64,000 bases of DNA from Anarhynchus alexandrinus. Taxonomy: Eukaryota > Chordata > Aves > Charadriiformes > Charadriidae. This document shows, in pieces, positions 12,353-23,002 of this stretch. The translations under genes were made by a program, and so were the position numbers. Below the pieces are notes generated by a model. That model was not told the DNA's origin. It saw only the letters and a program-made list of their open reading frames with translations, and made no database searches. The stretch is from contig VUYV01000180.1 in the NCBI GenBank assembly GCA_008711295.1, positions 124,001 to 188,000 of the forward strand, read 5' to 3'. The stretch's first letter is position 1. Each line of letters begins with the position of its first letter.

Positions 12353-14164
12353 AATCCTGCATCTAGATATAGCACAAAACTATACACATACAGAGGAAGC
12401 TGAAACCAACCCTCTGAAATGCAAGTACAAGCCAACTTATGAACATGAGCTTATGTTCTGGACAGAACTGAAACACTGGTCAGTCTTTAGCTGTGTCCAA
12501 ATAGGCTGATTTCTCCAAGATTAATATACATAGCCTGTCCTGAACATTTTTATAATGAATGTTTAAATAGATTTTAATTGGAATCTGAATATTATTCCTG
12601 CAAATTCTCCTCCCGCAATTAACCACGCCGTTGAAGAAAGCTCTCTTGCTTCATTTAGTATCAACAATGTGATGCCAATCACCAGAGGAGGACACAGGGG
12701 CATAAGGGCATCGATCAACTCGAACTGAGAACAGAAAGACTGGCAGACTTCCACAGGCACGGGCCCATCTCTTCCTGCCTGAGACATGAGCACCACAAAC
12801 ACAGTCCTTGAAAAGACATTAATTCCAAAATTAGAGGCAAAGCCTGAGATCTGAACAATGTTATCTTGTTGGGGTTTTTTTTAAATACTCACATGGCATA
12901 TATTTCAGATAACTATCTTGCCCATAGGAGGAACAGTTTGTGGTTACACACACCCCTCCTGGCACTTTTTAGTGACGTATTTCACAAACAGGAAGTTCAC
13001 AAACTACAAAATAGAAAAAAAATGAGGGAAAAAGGGCCATGAATTTAGCATTAGCTTTTCATTTAATTTCACTGAAAGTAGTTGCATTATCTTCATAATC
13101 GCTGAAAGTGAAATCTGTAATGCTTATCTAGAATAAATTAAAGTTTGAAGCAAGCAAAATAAAGGTAGAATTAACTATTCATAGCAACGCGGTCTTCAAG
13201 TCATAATACACTTCAGTGGAAGACTCTTGCTGATGCCAGTCTGAATAGTCCAGCAGAACACAAGACAGACCGAATACAATAGAAATCTTGAGATTCGATT
13301 TTTAACATATAATTATTCCATATTTTAGTGTATTATAAGTTTAAATTAGCCACATCAAAGGATTTTAGGATTTCAAGTCTGTGTAATAGAATAGAAATTT
13401 TTACTCACATTTTGACAGGAAGGAAGGAAGATAATGAATATGTACTACAGAAGAAGATTAAAGAAAAGTACCAATTCTGTGACTGACCGTTTTCAATATA
13501 TTTACAAGTAGTTCAACATTTTCATCAAGAAAGCATTTTATAATATAAAGTGGAAATGGGATTGCAAAATGATTACAGCTAGAAAAAAAAAACACACAAA
13601 GCAAAACAAAACTAAAAATGGGGAGAAAACTATATGCTGGCACATCGAGGGGCTCACACAAGACATTGCCTGCAACAGAAGGGAACAGGCTGAACCCGCA
13701 GTAAGGGACACATCCCAGATGCAGAGCTAATCTGTGGTCCAGAACCATAGGCATGAGCTGCGTACCTGCCTGCCCTTAACTGCTGAGAAGAAAGGAAAAG
13801 CCCACTGCCTGTTTCAGCAGTGGTACTGCAGTTCTCAAAGACAGTTTCAGAACAACTCTATGTCAACTGTTTCCATTAGCGCTGTCTCATACAGTGCTTA
13901 AATATATATACACACACACATATTATGGAAGTACAGGCATTGTAGTGCACCACCATCTCAGAGTACTTTTATGCTGCAGTACGTAATGCAGTTGTGGTAT
14001 GGGAGCACATACCCTGATGCTCAGTGTGAAGAACATGAAAGATAGATGGGGCAAGCAGTTGACTGCAGAGAGTACCATGTCATTATTCGAGCTGGGACCA
14101 ATGCCACCTACACTGCAGCCTTGGAGACCTGCCCAGCCTACCTGTAATCCAGCTGTTTTGAGCA
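12353..14164. other. Non-coding flanking DNA
   Basis: Unique AT-rich sequence with a short (TA)n(CA)n microsatellite at about 13900-13925 and a GGAA run near 13420. No gene recognised. Confidence 0.6.
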
Positions 14165-14360
14165 GAGTTCCTTCAGCAGTGTCAGCAGTTCAAGCCCACT
14201 GGGTTCTCTGGTTAGTTTTCCATCCTTGAGGGTTTTCAAGACCCAGCTGGAAAAAGTCCTGAGCTACTGGTGCCAAACTCAGAGTTGACCCTGAGCTGAG
14301 CAGGAGGCTGGACTAGAGACCTCCCAAGGTCCCTTCCAGCCTAGGTGGTTTTATTCATGT
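14165..14360 (+). mobile_element. Degraded CR1 LINE 3' fragment
   Basis: Similarity to the CR1 3' end is visible in 'gttttcaagacccagctggaaaaagtcctgag' and 'ggaggctggactagagacctcccaaggtcccttccagcc'. Older and more diverged than the other copies; the left border is uncertain. Confidence 0.75.
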
Positions 14361-15145
14361 ACCTAGCCCATACCAAAGCCCACGCTGCTTTTGCTAATCC
14401 TACTATCCGTGCTCAGGTGGAGATGATGAAGCAGTCAAGTTCAGTCTTGTTCCTCTGTGCTCCAGTCACATCTCTAATTCCAATACAGGCCCATGAGCTC
14501 TGAAATTTAGTAGCTGTGGCAAACCTCAGCAAAGGCCTACTTAACACCTCTTAAAAATCCCCAAACGAGCACCTGGCAATCCAGCCTAATTGTGGGACAT
14601 ATATGGTGTGTGTTTGATGTCTGTCTTCCCAGAGGCAAATCTGAGCAAGAAAGCTGAGCAAAAGAAGAAAAATGGATTAGAAGACCAGCCTGCTTGATAT
14701 CGGTCTTTCTCATGGCCAGCCGGGAAATTTTCTGAAGGTCAAACAGGATTTAGATATTTAAACGTCCTTGAGCAGAAAGAGGACATGTAGCCTGGAAGGA
14801 CTTTTTACTCTTTTCAATATGGGTTCAGGTTTTATGCCCCTCACTACTAACACTGGAAGGTTGTTCCAAGTCCCAGTTCCAACTCAGAATAAAACCTCCC
14901 AGTAGTTTCCAGCACCAGTTGTTACTCTGCAGCTATCTTTGATTGATGCTAACTGCAGGAAGTGATTACGGTCCACGTTTTGGGAAAATGACAGCTATGG
15001 TGACAGAAGGCACCACACGAAACCACAGATCTGCCAAGTGCTGAGGAACAACAAAGGAGTTTTCCACTGAAAATAGACTGTGAACATGCAGGAGGCTGGA
15101 TCTGGCAAGATAAGACATCTGCAAGCCTGCAAAGTAACTGGAGGC
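14361..15145. other. Non-coding flanking DNA
   Basis: Unique sequence between a CR1 tail and an LTR. No gene or RNA recognised. Confidence 0.6.
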
Positions 15146-15736
15146 TGTGCTGAGTTTGGCTGGAATTGAGTTAATTTTCTTCATAGTAGCTCATATGGTG
15201 CTATGTTTGGATTTGTGATGAAAACAGTGCTGATAACGCACTGTTACTGCTGAGCAGTGCTCACACAGAGTCAAAGCCTTTTCTGTTCCTCACACTGCCC
15301 CGCCAGCAAGGAGGGTGCACAAGAAGTTGGGAGGGGACACAGCTGACCCCAACTGACCAAAGGGATATCCCATACCATATGATGTCATGCTCAGCAACAA
15401 AAGCTGGGGGAAGTAGGAGGAAGGGGGCACATTCAAGTTACGGCATTAAGTCTTCCCAAGTAACCTTTACACGTGATGGAGCTCTGCTTTCCTGGAGATG
15501 GCTGAACACCTGCCTGCCCATGGGAAGCTGTGAATGAATTCCTCGTTTTGCTTCGCTTACAAGTGCAGCTTTTGCTTTATCTGTTAAACTGCCTTTATCT
15601 CAATGGACGAGTTTTCTCACTTTCACCCTTCCAGTTCTTTCCGCCATCCAACCGGGGTGGGGGGAGAAATAGAGGAAGGGGGCGGACTGAGCGAGCAGCT
15701 GTGTGGGGCTGAGCTGCCTGCCAGGGTTAACCCACA
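15146..15736 (+). mobile_element. Solo LTR, avian ERV (ERVL-like), plus orientation
   Basis: Begins TGTGCTGAGTTTGGCTGGAA and ends GGGTTAACCCACA, giving the TG...CA ends of an LTR. It is clearly the same family as the inverted copy at 19626-20198: the two share 'ggagatggctgaacacctgcctgcccatgggaa', 'cttcccaagtaacctttac' and 'ccccaactgaccaa'. The TATA box kept in the other copy is changed here (CAGCAACAAAAGC). No internal retroviral genes adjoin it. I found no clean target-site duplication. Confidence 0.85.
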
Positions 15737-16059
15737 AGAAGGCAGACTGAGGGAAATCAAGAAAATGCCAGAGCAAGAGGAAGAGGTGCTTAGAGAAAGG
15801 ATTATTTGGGAGGATTTTAGGCACAGTTCTGTTTAAACCTTCTTTTCCTTGATTGCTGCTGCATTCAGTGAGTATGTAACTAGAACCCACAGATTCCCAC
15901 ATCTCAAGGGAACTACTCAGGTACCAAACAGATGTACACATCTGTCAACGCACCGGAGCCAGGATTCACCTAGATATACCAAAAGGAACATCTGCTCTGC
16001 TCTCCCCTGAGCCATATCCCTCTCCTCATATTGCTGCCCTGAATCCTACCACAAACCCC
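15737..16059. other. Non-coding DNA between LTR and CpG-rich patch
   Basis: Unique sequence; the open frame 15600-15941 minus mostly crosses the LTR and is not a gene. Confidence 0.5.
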
Positions 16060-16540
16060 AGCGCTGAAATACCAGATCGGGCATCGAGACCCGGGATGCT
16101 CAGCCTGGTACGGACAAATAGTAAGCGAGTCCCTCCCTTCCTGAGCAGTCCCATATAACTTTCTTGGGGCGGGGGGAGGAAATAAAAAAATACCGAAGAC
16201 GATGGCAGAATGAAAGCCTACGGGAAAAGACACCAACCTTCACCCCAAGAGGCCCGGGAGGGCTGCTTGCCCTGCCTGCCCTGCCTGCCCTGCCCGGCGG
16301 CGGCGGTCCCGGAGGCAGCTGCCAGCAGGAGGAGCCCCGTCACCGCTGATGGAGGTCCTGCGGCTTCCCCGGCACGTCCTACTTCAATAGAAGAAAGAGG
16401 AAAAAAAAAAACCCCAAAACTAAAACAACAAAAAAACCCAAACGACCACGTGAAAGTCCCACAGCACACCGCAGGCTCTACTCGCCTTTCAAGGAGGGGT
16501 AAAAATCCGCATAGGAAACTGCAGTAACAAAGCAGAGCGC
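16060..16540. promoter_or_regulatory. CpG-rich patch, possible promoter or enhancer
   Basis: By eye about 25 CpG fall in roughly 480 bases of GC-rich sequence within otherwise AT-rich, CpG-poor flanks. It includes a CGGCGGCGG run, a CCCGGG, a CACGTG E-box at about 16447, and a 9-base tandem repeat. No coding exon with clear splice sites starts here. It may be a promoter of an unseen transcript or simply a CpG-rich orphan island. Confidence 0.35.
16267..16294. repeat. Nine-base tandem repeat (TGCCCTGCC)3
   Basis: Three perfect copies of a 9-base unit are directly visible inside the CpG-rich patch. In two phases they would read as Leu-Pro-Ala or Cys-Leu-Pro repeats, which explains the odd short open frames here. 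Confidence 0.85.
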
Positions 16541-18372
16541 ACCGTTTTCCTCAGTCAAGCGTGGTAAAGATGCTCTGTCGCACAGCAGGCAGGGTTTTAC
16601 CAGATTTGGGGGAAGATGGATGGGAAGGGGCCTCCCTGGAGTTCAGAGTTTCTTAGTGCCTTCTGCAATCAATTTGAAGGCACCAGCACGGATTTCCCAC
16701 AAGCGATGCTGCTCTGCTCCTCCTGACTGATGTTTTGATTGCTTTATGTACTTCCCTCATGTCAAGTACAGAAAACCCTGCTAACAGCAGCTTGTTCTCC
16801 ATTCCTTGGGGACTCACATGAAAGTTTCCAAGACATTTCTTTTCTTTTTCTTTTACTCTGTAAGCTGTCCTTAATTTACACCTTCTTCACGTGCTTCTTC
16901 TCTTCCCACCACTGCTTTTACATGCCACTGCTCCCATGCAGTCTGTAGTGAGACGAAGTAATTCCTACACTGGTTAGTGAACATCCACATTTGGAGTCAC
17001 CTCAACTGCAGGCGTTTGCTAAGCCATAGGTAAATTGTACTTTAGAGGATGCAGGTATTCAAGACCAAATTCAGCTCTATTCAGAGAGTTCATGCAGGCT
17101 CAGTGCTCTCAGGTCAGTACAAAATCCACGTTTCATTGTCTGCTTTGGACACAAACAACACGAAGTCGGGATAAATATAAATGAGAGAAGAGGGGCTAAC
17201 AGACCTCCAGCTCCTCCGGTCTGTACTCCTACATCACGGCTGTGCACAGCTTTTATTAAGATTGTGCTTGTTCCAGACATAATATAATATTTATGTCAAG
17301 CTCCTCTGGATCTAGTTTTGTTTTTCTACAAATTTGCCTGTATGAAAAATGCATTATATAGGATTATTCATCAAACCACACAGTCTTCTTATAATACAAA
17401 GTCTCATACCACAAAGATAAATCAGAATTTGGTGAGGTGTTCTGTGAACCTTATTTGTTCATCATGTTTCAAAATTTAATAAATTGCACCAGATTTCAAA
17501 AGTACTCAGCTTTTGCCAAAACTCTTTCCCTCTTTGATATTTTTCTGACGAGTACAGGACTGAATGGTACCATTACACTTCTGAATCTTGTTTACTGCTT
17601 TACCACAGTTTAAAGTAGCATCATGACTCATTTACAATATTGACTGTTCACATTTCAGAATTATTTCTGACCAAATGTGCTTTTTTCCTAGTCCTGAAGA
17701 CAGGTCGTTTCTTCCCCTGTCGCCTCATAATGGAAGTACATCATCTACTCTTCATAGTCTAAGTATGTCATTCCAAAGTAAGTATTCTCATCCAAAGCAG
17801 TTTGCTTTCTATACCGCAACTTCTGAAATAACAACTCGCCCCGTCTATCACTATTTCAAAGGCAAATGTTCTGAAATAACTTACTTTGAGTCATCCTGCA
17901 AAGCCTGGCAGGAAATAAAGTTCATGGGGTTGTCAGTCATTGTGTTCCAGGTATGCTTTAATACACTCCCCTCGGCCTCTCTACCCCAGTTTTGGCAGAG
18001 GAGAGGCAAATACCTACCTGTCCAACAGCCCCAGCTACACCAGATTGCTCGGTTCAGCCTATCAACTTGTGTCCCTCAACCGTTCCCATTTTGCAGTTTC
18101 CACCTGTACAGCTAACACTTCCAGAGATCAATCCCCACAAAGCAGGGGCTGAGGAAGAGACCTGTCATCCAGAAGGGTTTTTTGCTTCATACAACTTTTC
18201 AATCCTGTCTCAGTTTAATATGAACAGTCATGTTGGTTTCATATCCATTTAGTCAAATTCATTTAAGATATTTTTTTCTTTAAACAACCCTAGCGGCACA
18301 TCCAAACAATCCCCTAGTAATTCCCTACAGTTTCGGTTCCAGGACAGCATATAAGCAGCCAGTGGGAGCATG
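16541..18372. other. Non-coding flanking DNA
   Basis: Unique sequence. The 146-codon plus-strand frame 17675-18115 has no domain, signal or splice evidence and is treated as chance. Confidence 0.55.
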
Positions 18373-18456
18373 TCTGTGACAAGTCCACTTGTTGCCTTCA
18401 GATGGCGTGGCGACCTGGTTCAGGAACGGCACGCCATCTGAAGGCAACACCACAGA
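18373..18456. ncRNA. Long fold-back hairpin, candidate miRNA-type precursor
   Basis: Arms 18391-18409 (GTTGCCTTCAGATGGCGTG) and 18430-18448 are perfectly complementary over 19 bases. The 20-base centre can pair further (CG with CG, then CCTG with CAGG around a GTT loop). After an asymmetric internal loop a further 6 bp form outside (18373-18378 with 18451-18456). Overall this gives a stem of about 25 bp with small bulges plus a basal stem, similar in size to a short pre-miRNA. The strand is unknown and no known miRNA is recognised. It could instead be the remains of an inverted duplication. Confidence 0.4.
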
Positions 18457-18935
18457 GTTGGGTTTTGGTGAGCAAGTTCAATTTTGTCCTAATTACCTTT
18501 GCTCAAGTTGCAGAGGATATCTGTAAGTCAGTGGGTTTCCCTTAATCAGTATTCTTCAACTTTTTAACACATTTTTTTTTTCCTTCAAATATCCATGGCA
18601 CTACTTCACACTGAAGAGGGAGGACAAAAGTCCAGCAACATAATTCCAAAATTGTTGGGTAGCTCTTCTGGAAACAGAGCTTGACAACTAAACAGGCAAA
18701 GTGTTACTGGCTTTATAAAGGGTTTTTTAATAAAATGACAAACATCCGCATGACCTTATGGCTGCCCATGGGAAGAACCTCCAGCAACTGGCAGGCTTCA
18801 GCCGTGCCGGGCAGCAGCCACTGCCACACAGGCACCCACGTCCCAAGTGCCTCATAAAATAGCAGTGTCTGATGCAGCCCAGCTCTGTTGTGTTATTTTC
18901 AGTTGTTTCAAGAGTGATAAGCAATTACATATTTC
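18457..18935. other. Non-coding flanking DNA
   Basis: Unique sequence between the hairpin and a CR1 tail; no gene recognised. Confidence 0.6.
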
Positions 18936-19087
18936 ACCTCCATCCCTGGAGCTCTTTAAGGCCAACTTGGATGGGGCTTTGAGCAACCTGGTCTAGTGGA
19001 AGGTGTCCATGCCCATGGCAGGGGTGTTGGAACTAGATGCTCTTCAAGGTCCCTTCCAACCTAAATGATTTTATGATTCTACAATTC
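18936..19087 (+). mobile_element. CR1 LINE 3' end fragment
   Basis: Only the last 150 bases: 'cacctccatccctggagctctttaaggcc', 'ggggctttgagcaacctggtctagtgg', 'ggaactagatgctcttcaaggtcccttccaacc' and a tail with 'attttatgattctac'. Severely 5'-truncated. Confidence 0.9.
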
Positions 19088-19620
19088 ATTACAAGTCCGT
19101 ACACACAGGTTTTACTTTACTTTCCTGAGGTACTTACAAAATCTACAAATTCACTTGGCCAGCTCCTCTGCTTCCCATGCTCCCCCTCTATCTAAACAGT
19201 TTTCGAACCTCCTGGTGGACTTCAACCACATTTGACAAAGGGACAGAGTTCTTGAACTTCCTATAAACCAATGCTCATTAGACCCAAAAAGCTCTGTAAA
19301 TGATTCTCTTTAAATCAAGACAAAAACAGATGCCACCTCATTAAGGCTGATCATGGAGCAATCCCAAATGCTGCAAGATACAGTCAAGGCAAGAGGCACA
19401 ACAGCCTCACACTGGCACGTTTTTGCCTAGGAACCAAGTAATAGCTCACTGAGTAGTTTAATATATTACGATGAGAACAGTCACTGCCTGCAAAACGCAT
19501 GAATGCACAGAGTAAACTTCATCACTGCTTCCTAAACTTACCAGGAAAGCTTCCCTGTGGACAGCTTGGAGATCTTGACTGAACATTGACAGCGAGGTTA
19601 CAATGACACTGTGTGACTTA
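19088..19620. other. Non-coding flanking DNA
   Basis: Unique sequence between a CR1 end and the second solo LTR; nothing recognised. Confidence 0.6.
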
Positions 19621-19625
19621 GAGGG

Positions 19626-20198
19626 TGTCATGGTTTAACCCCAGCCGGCAACTAGGACCACGCAGCTGCTCGCTCACTCGCCCCACGGTGGAATGGGGGA
19701 GAGAACAGAAGAGTAAAAGTGAGAAATACTCATGGGTTGAGATAAAGACAGTTTAATAGGTAGAGCAAAAGCCGCACGCGCAAGCAAAGCAAAACAAGGA
19801 ATTCATTCGCTGCTCCCCATGGGCAGGCAGGTGTTCAGCCATCTCCAGGAGAGCAGTGCTCCATCACGCATAAAGGTTACTTGGGAAGACAAACGCCATC
19901 ACTCCAAATGTCCCCCCTTTCTTCTTCTTCCCTCACTTTATATACTAAGCATGATGTCATATGGCATGGAATATCATTTGGTCAGTTGGGGTCAGCTGTC
20001 CCGGCTGTGTTGTCTCCCTGTGCACTCCCAGCCTACCCGCTGGAGGGGTGGCATGAGGAGCAGAAAAGACCTTGACTGCTTAGCAACAACCAAGAACGTC
20101 AGTGTTTTACCAACACTATTTTCACCTCAAATCCAAACCATAGCACTATACCAGCTGCTAGTAAGAAAGCCAGCTCTATCCCAGCTGAAACCATGACA
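19626..20198 (-). mobile_element. Solo LTR, avian ERV (ERVL-like), minus orientation
   Basis: Complete LTR with 12-base imperfect terminal inverted repeats (TGTCATGGTTTA at the left, TGAAACCATGACA at the right). Flanking five-base sequences GAGGG (19621-19625) and GAGGT (20199-20203) match at four of five positions and are likely the target-site duplication. Transcription sense is minus, judged from the TATA box and from alignment with the copy at 15146. CpG content is high, as in young LTRs. No retroviral gene adjoins it, so it is a solo LTR left by recombination. Confidence 0.88.
19938..19945 (-). promoter_or_regulatory. TATA box of the solo LTR
   Basis: TATATAAA on the minus strand, in the middle of the LTR where a retroviral U3 promoter is expected. 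The related LTR at 15146 has lost it. Confidence 0.6.
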
Positions 20199-20514
20199 GA
20201 GGTGAAGGCCAAGCCCTTGGCTGGAAGAGCACTGTGAGGAAGCACACTAAAGGAAAATGCTTCTTCATGGTGCACATCTGCTGTCTTTCTGTTGGCAATG
20301 CTATGAAGAAGAGCTTCTGGAAAGCCATGGGTTCGGCTGGAAATGAAGGGGGAAAAGGGAAGGGGGAATCTGATGCGGCTGAAAAAAACAAAGAGTTCAG
20401 TGCAGTTCAGGTCAGTAACTTCAAGTTTAGGGTAGCAGCTTTTCCAGCTGCTCAGGACCTGCCTCCCATCCTCCTTTCCCCACGATGCGGGGCAATGCTC
20501 GGTGAGGTCACACA
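20199..20514. other. Short unique spacer
   Basis: Sequence between the LTR and the next CR1; no gene recognised. Confidence 0.6.
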
Positions 20515-21092
20515 GTGTTCCACATTCTGCCATTCTATTCCACTCTCGTGAGACCCCACCTGGAGTACTGCATCCAGCTCTGGGGCCCCCAACATAAGAA
20601 GGACATGGACCTGTTGGAGCGGTTCCAGAGGAGGGCCACAAAGATGATCAGAGGGATGGAGCACCTCTCCTATGAAGACAGGCTGAGAAAATTGGGGTTG
20701 TTCAGCCTGGAGAAGAGAAGGTTCTGGGGAGACCTTATAGCAGCTTTTGAGTACCTGAAGGGTGCCTACAAGAAAGCTGGAGAGGGACTTTTTATAAGGG
20801 CATGTAGTGATAGAACAAGGGGTAATGGCTTCAAACTGAAAGAAGGTAGATTTAGAATAGATATTAGGAAGAAATTTTTCACAATTTTTCACCACATGGG
20901 TGGTGAGACTCTGGAGCACGTTGCCCAGGGAAGTTGTGGATGCCCCATCCCTGGAAGTGTTCAGGGCCAGGCTGGATGGGGCTTTGAGCAACCTGGTCTA
21001 GTGGACTATGGCAGGGTGGTTGGAACTAGATGATCTTTAAGGTCCCTTCCAACTTAAACCGTTCTATGATTCTATGATGATTCTATGATTGT
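20515..21092 (+). mobile_element. CR1 LINE 3' fragment with intact tail
   Basis: Plus-strand CR1 running from the ORF2 C-terminal part ([22 protein letters not shown] start, [34 protein letters not shown]) to the 3' repeat tail 'gttctatgattctatgatgattctatgatt'. The frame stays open from 20515 to 21033 but shifts near the 'TIFHHMGGETLEHVAQG' region relative to other copies, so the C-terminus is altered. Confidence 0.92.
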
Positions 21093-22429
21093 GTCACAGT
21101 CACCAGTGGGTGGACGTGGGAGGTGTAATGCAGAGGAGAAACTGAGCAGAAAACAGCGGAATGAGGAGCTCATGCTCTGTGGACAAAAAAGCTGCCCCCA
21201 AATTTCCACCTTAGTTGGGACAACGCCTGCGGGTTGCACAGTGCTTTGAGTCCTGCTTACCCCTTTCCTTCAGATAAAGCCTGTCATTCCAACCTCTTCC
21301 AATAGCCAAGGTTTTGAGCAATGCCAAGCTACTCCTCGTCTGTCGCTTCCCACTCAAGTTTCCACACTCCTGTTCTTCACAGTGTGCGTAGCGTGCAGGA
21401 CATGCTGCCTTGCTGAAGGATCACGTCAGTACCTCCCCTATCAGGATAATGAGACAAAGGCATTGTCACTGTGTTTTTCTCACCTCACAGCTCAGCCCCA
21501 TGTCGTAGCTCCCTGTTTCCTTTGCCATGTCCCCCCACAGTGCACCTTTGCAGGAGGCCACCTAATTTATCCGCATGCAAACCAGCTGATGGCCATCCTT
21601 TCGATTTGGAGTGCCGCACAAAGCATGACTGCTGCTACAGGGTGGTCAAACTGGCCGCTAAGAGCCTCTGCCAGGGAGAATCCTCCTGGCACACACCACG
21701 CGGGGCTGTGCAGATGAATCCAGGCTCACAGACACGTATAATGATTTAGGTAGAAATTACTTTTCCTCCTGCTGTACACCAGTGCTTCTCACTTTACAGA
21801 GATGCGCTGGAACTCTTTGTCCACAGCCTTGCAGAAGGCATAACTCTTCGTGTTAAGTATTCCATGGCAGATACTGGTAAAAGCTGACACTTTTAATGAG
21901 CAGGAAGCCATTCAGAACAGCCAGAGAACGCTATGCTCTTTCTTTTAATTGAAGGCTTCCCTGCTAGTAGGAAGTGCATTGAAACGCATTGAAATGCTAT
22001 TTCATTTCTTGCATTGAACTGTTATTTCACTTTGCTTCCTAATAAAACCCAGTTAATCTGAATTGTTTTAAAAGTACTTCTAAGAGGATTACGATAAACC
22101 ATGAACAGACAGATGCAAAAATACCTGGAATACAAATTTTTATGCTGTGAGTCTTCATTGTCTTCAGAATAACAGGCATAGACCAAGGAGATAAACCACT
22201 TCAAGGGACTAGGCTGAATTTCCCCTGCAAATCGCGTGCTTCCTATGTCCTTATGTGCGCTTCCTTTGTCCTTTCAGAACAGCTTTCCCATTTTACAACC
22301 TGCAGGAGGCAAATTACGCAGTGTTGATTTGTGCAGCTATCCATAGCAGATACTCAAATATGCTGTACTCATAAATTTGACTATTTATAAATGTGTTTTA
22401 CAGCCCAAAAACTAGGCCTGGGAATATTT
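21093..22429. other. Unique DNA with a cysteine-rich open frame
   Basis: Mostly unique sequence. The only part that drew attention is the cysteine-rich frame at about 21541-21749, listed separately. The remainder to 22429 is AT-rich with no recognised element. Confidence 0.5.
21541..21749 (+). other. Cysteine-rich open frame behind a splice acceptor (unproven exon)
   Basis: A pyrimidine-rich acceptor (CATGTCCCCCCACAG) ends at 21540. One phase after it is open to a TGA after 21746, with cysteines spaced C-x8-C-x11-C-x5-CC-x11-C and the phrase ECRTKHDCCYR. The HDCCY core superficially resembles the active-site helix of secreted phospholipase A2 and also small trefoil-like knots, but the rest of either fold is not present here. 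No donor was identified. Function cannot be assigned. Confidence 0.2.
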
Positions 22430-23002
22430 CATAGAATCATAGAATCATAGACTGGTTTAGGTTGGAAAGGACCTTGAAGATCATCGAGTTCCAACCCCCC
22501 TGCCATAGGCAGGGACACCTCCCACTAGACCAGGTTGCCCAAGGCCATGTCCAACCTGGCCTTGAACACCTCCAGGGATGGGGCCTCAACAACCTCTCTG
22601 GGCAACCTGTGCCAGTGCCTTACCACCCTCAAAGTGAAAAACTTCTTCCTAATGTTTAATCTAAACCTGCCCTCTTCCAGTTTAAAGCCATTCCCCCTCA
22701 TCCTATCACTACATGCCCTAGTAAAAAGTCCTTCCCCAGCTCTCCTGTAGGCCCCCTTTAGGTACTGGAAGGCCGCAATAAGATCTCCCCCGAGCCTTCT
22801 CTTCTCCAGGCTGAACAGCCCCAACTCTCTCAGCCTCTCCTCATAGGAGAGGTGCTCCAGCTCTCGGATCATCCTCGTGGCCCTCCTCTGGACACGCTCC
22901 AGCAGGTCCATGTCCTTCTTATGTGGTGGGCTCCAGAGCTGGATGCAGTACTCCAGGTGGGGTCTCTCAAGAGTGGAGTAGAGGGGCAGAATCACCTCCT
23001 TT
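22430..23002 (-). mobile_element. CR1 LINE 3' fragment, minus orientation
   Basis: The 3' tail is at the left ('catagaatcatagaatcatagactggtttaggttggaaagg'). The body reads leftwards through [56 protein letters not shown] and [16 protein letters not shown]. It is open in frame from 23118 to 22525, but the first part of that frame belongs to the neighbouring element read on its antisense strand. Confidence 0.93.

Noticed and set aside
17675..18115. 146-codon plus-strand open frame
   Set aside because: No domain, signal peptide, conserved motif or splice support; composition is the same as the flanks.
15146..20198. The two same-family LTRs as ends of one provirus
   Set aside because: They are in opposite orientation and the DNA between them contains a CR1 tail and unique sequence but no gag, pol or env.
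20099..20641. 180-codon minus-strand frame across the LTR edge, unique spacer and a CR1
   Set aside because: It spans unrelated repeats, so it is a chance reading through their junctions.
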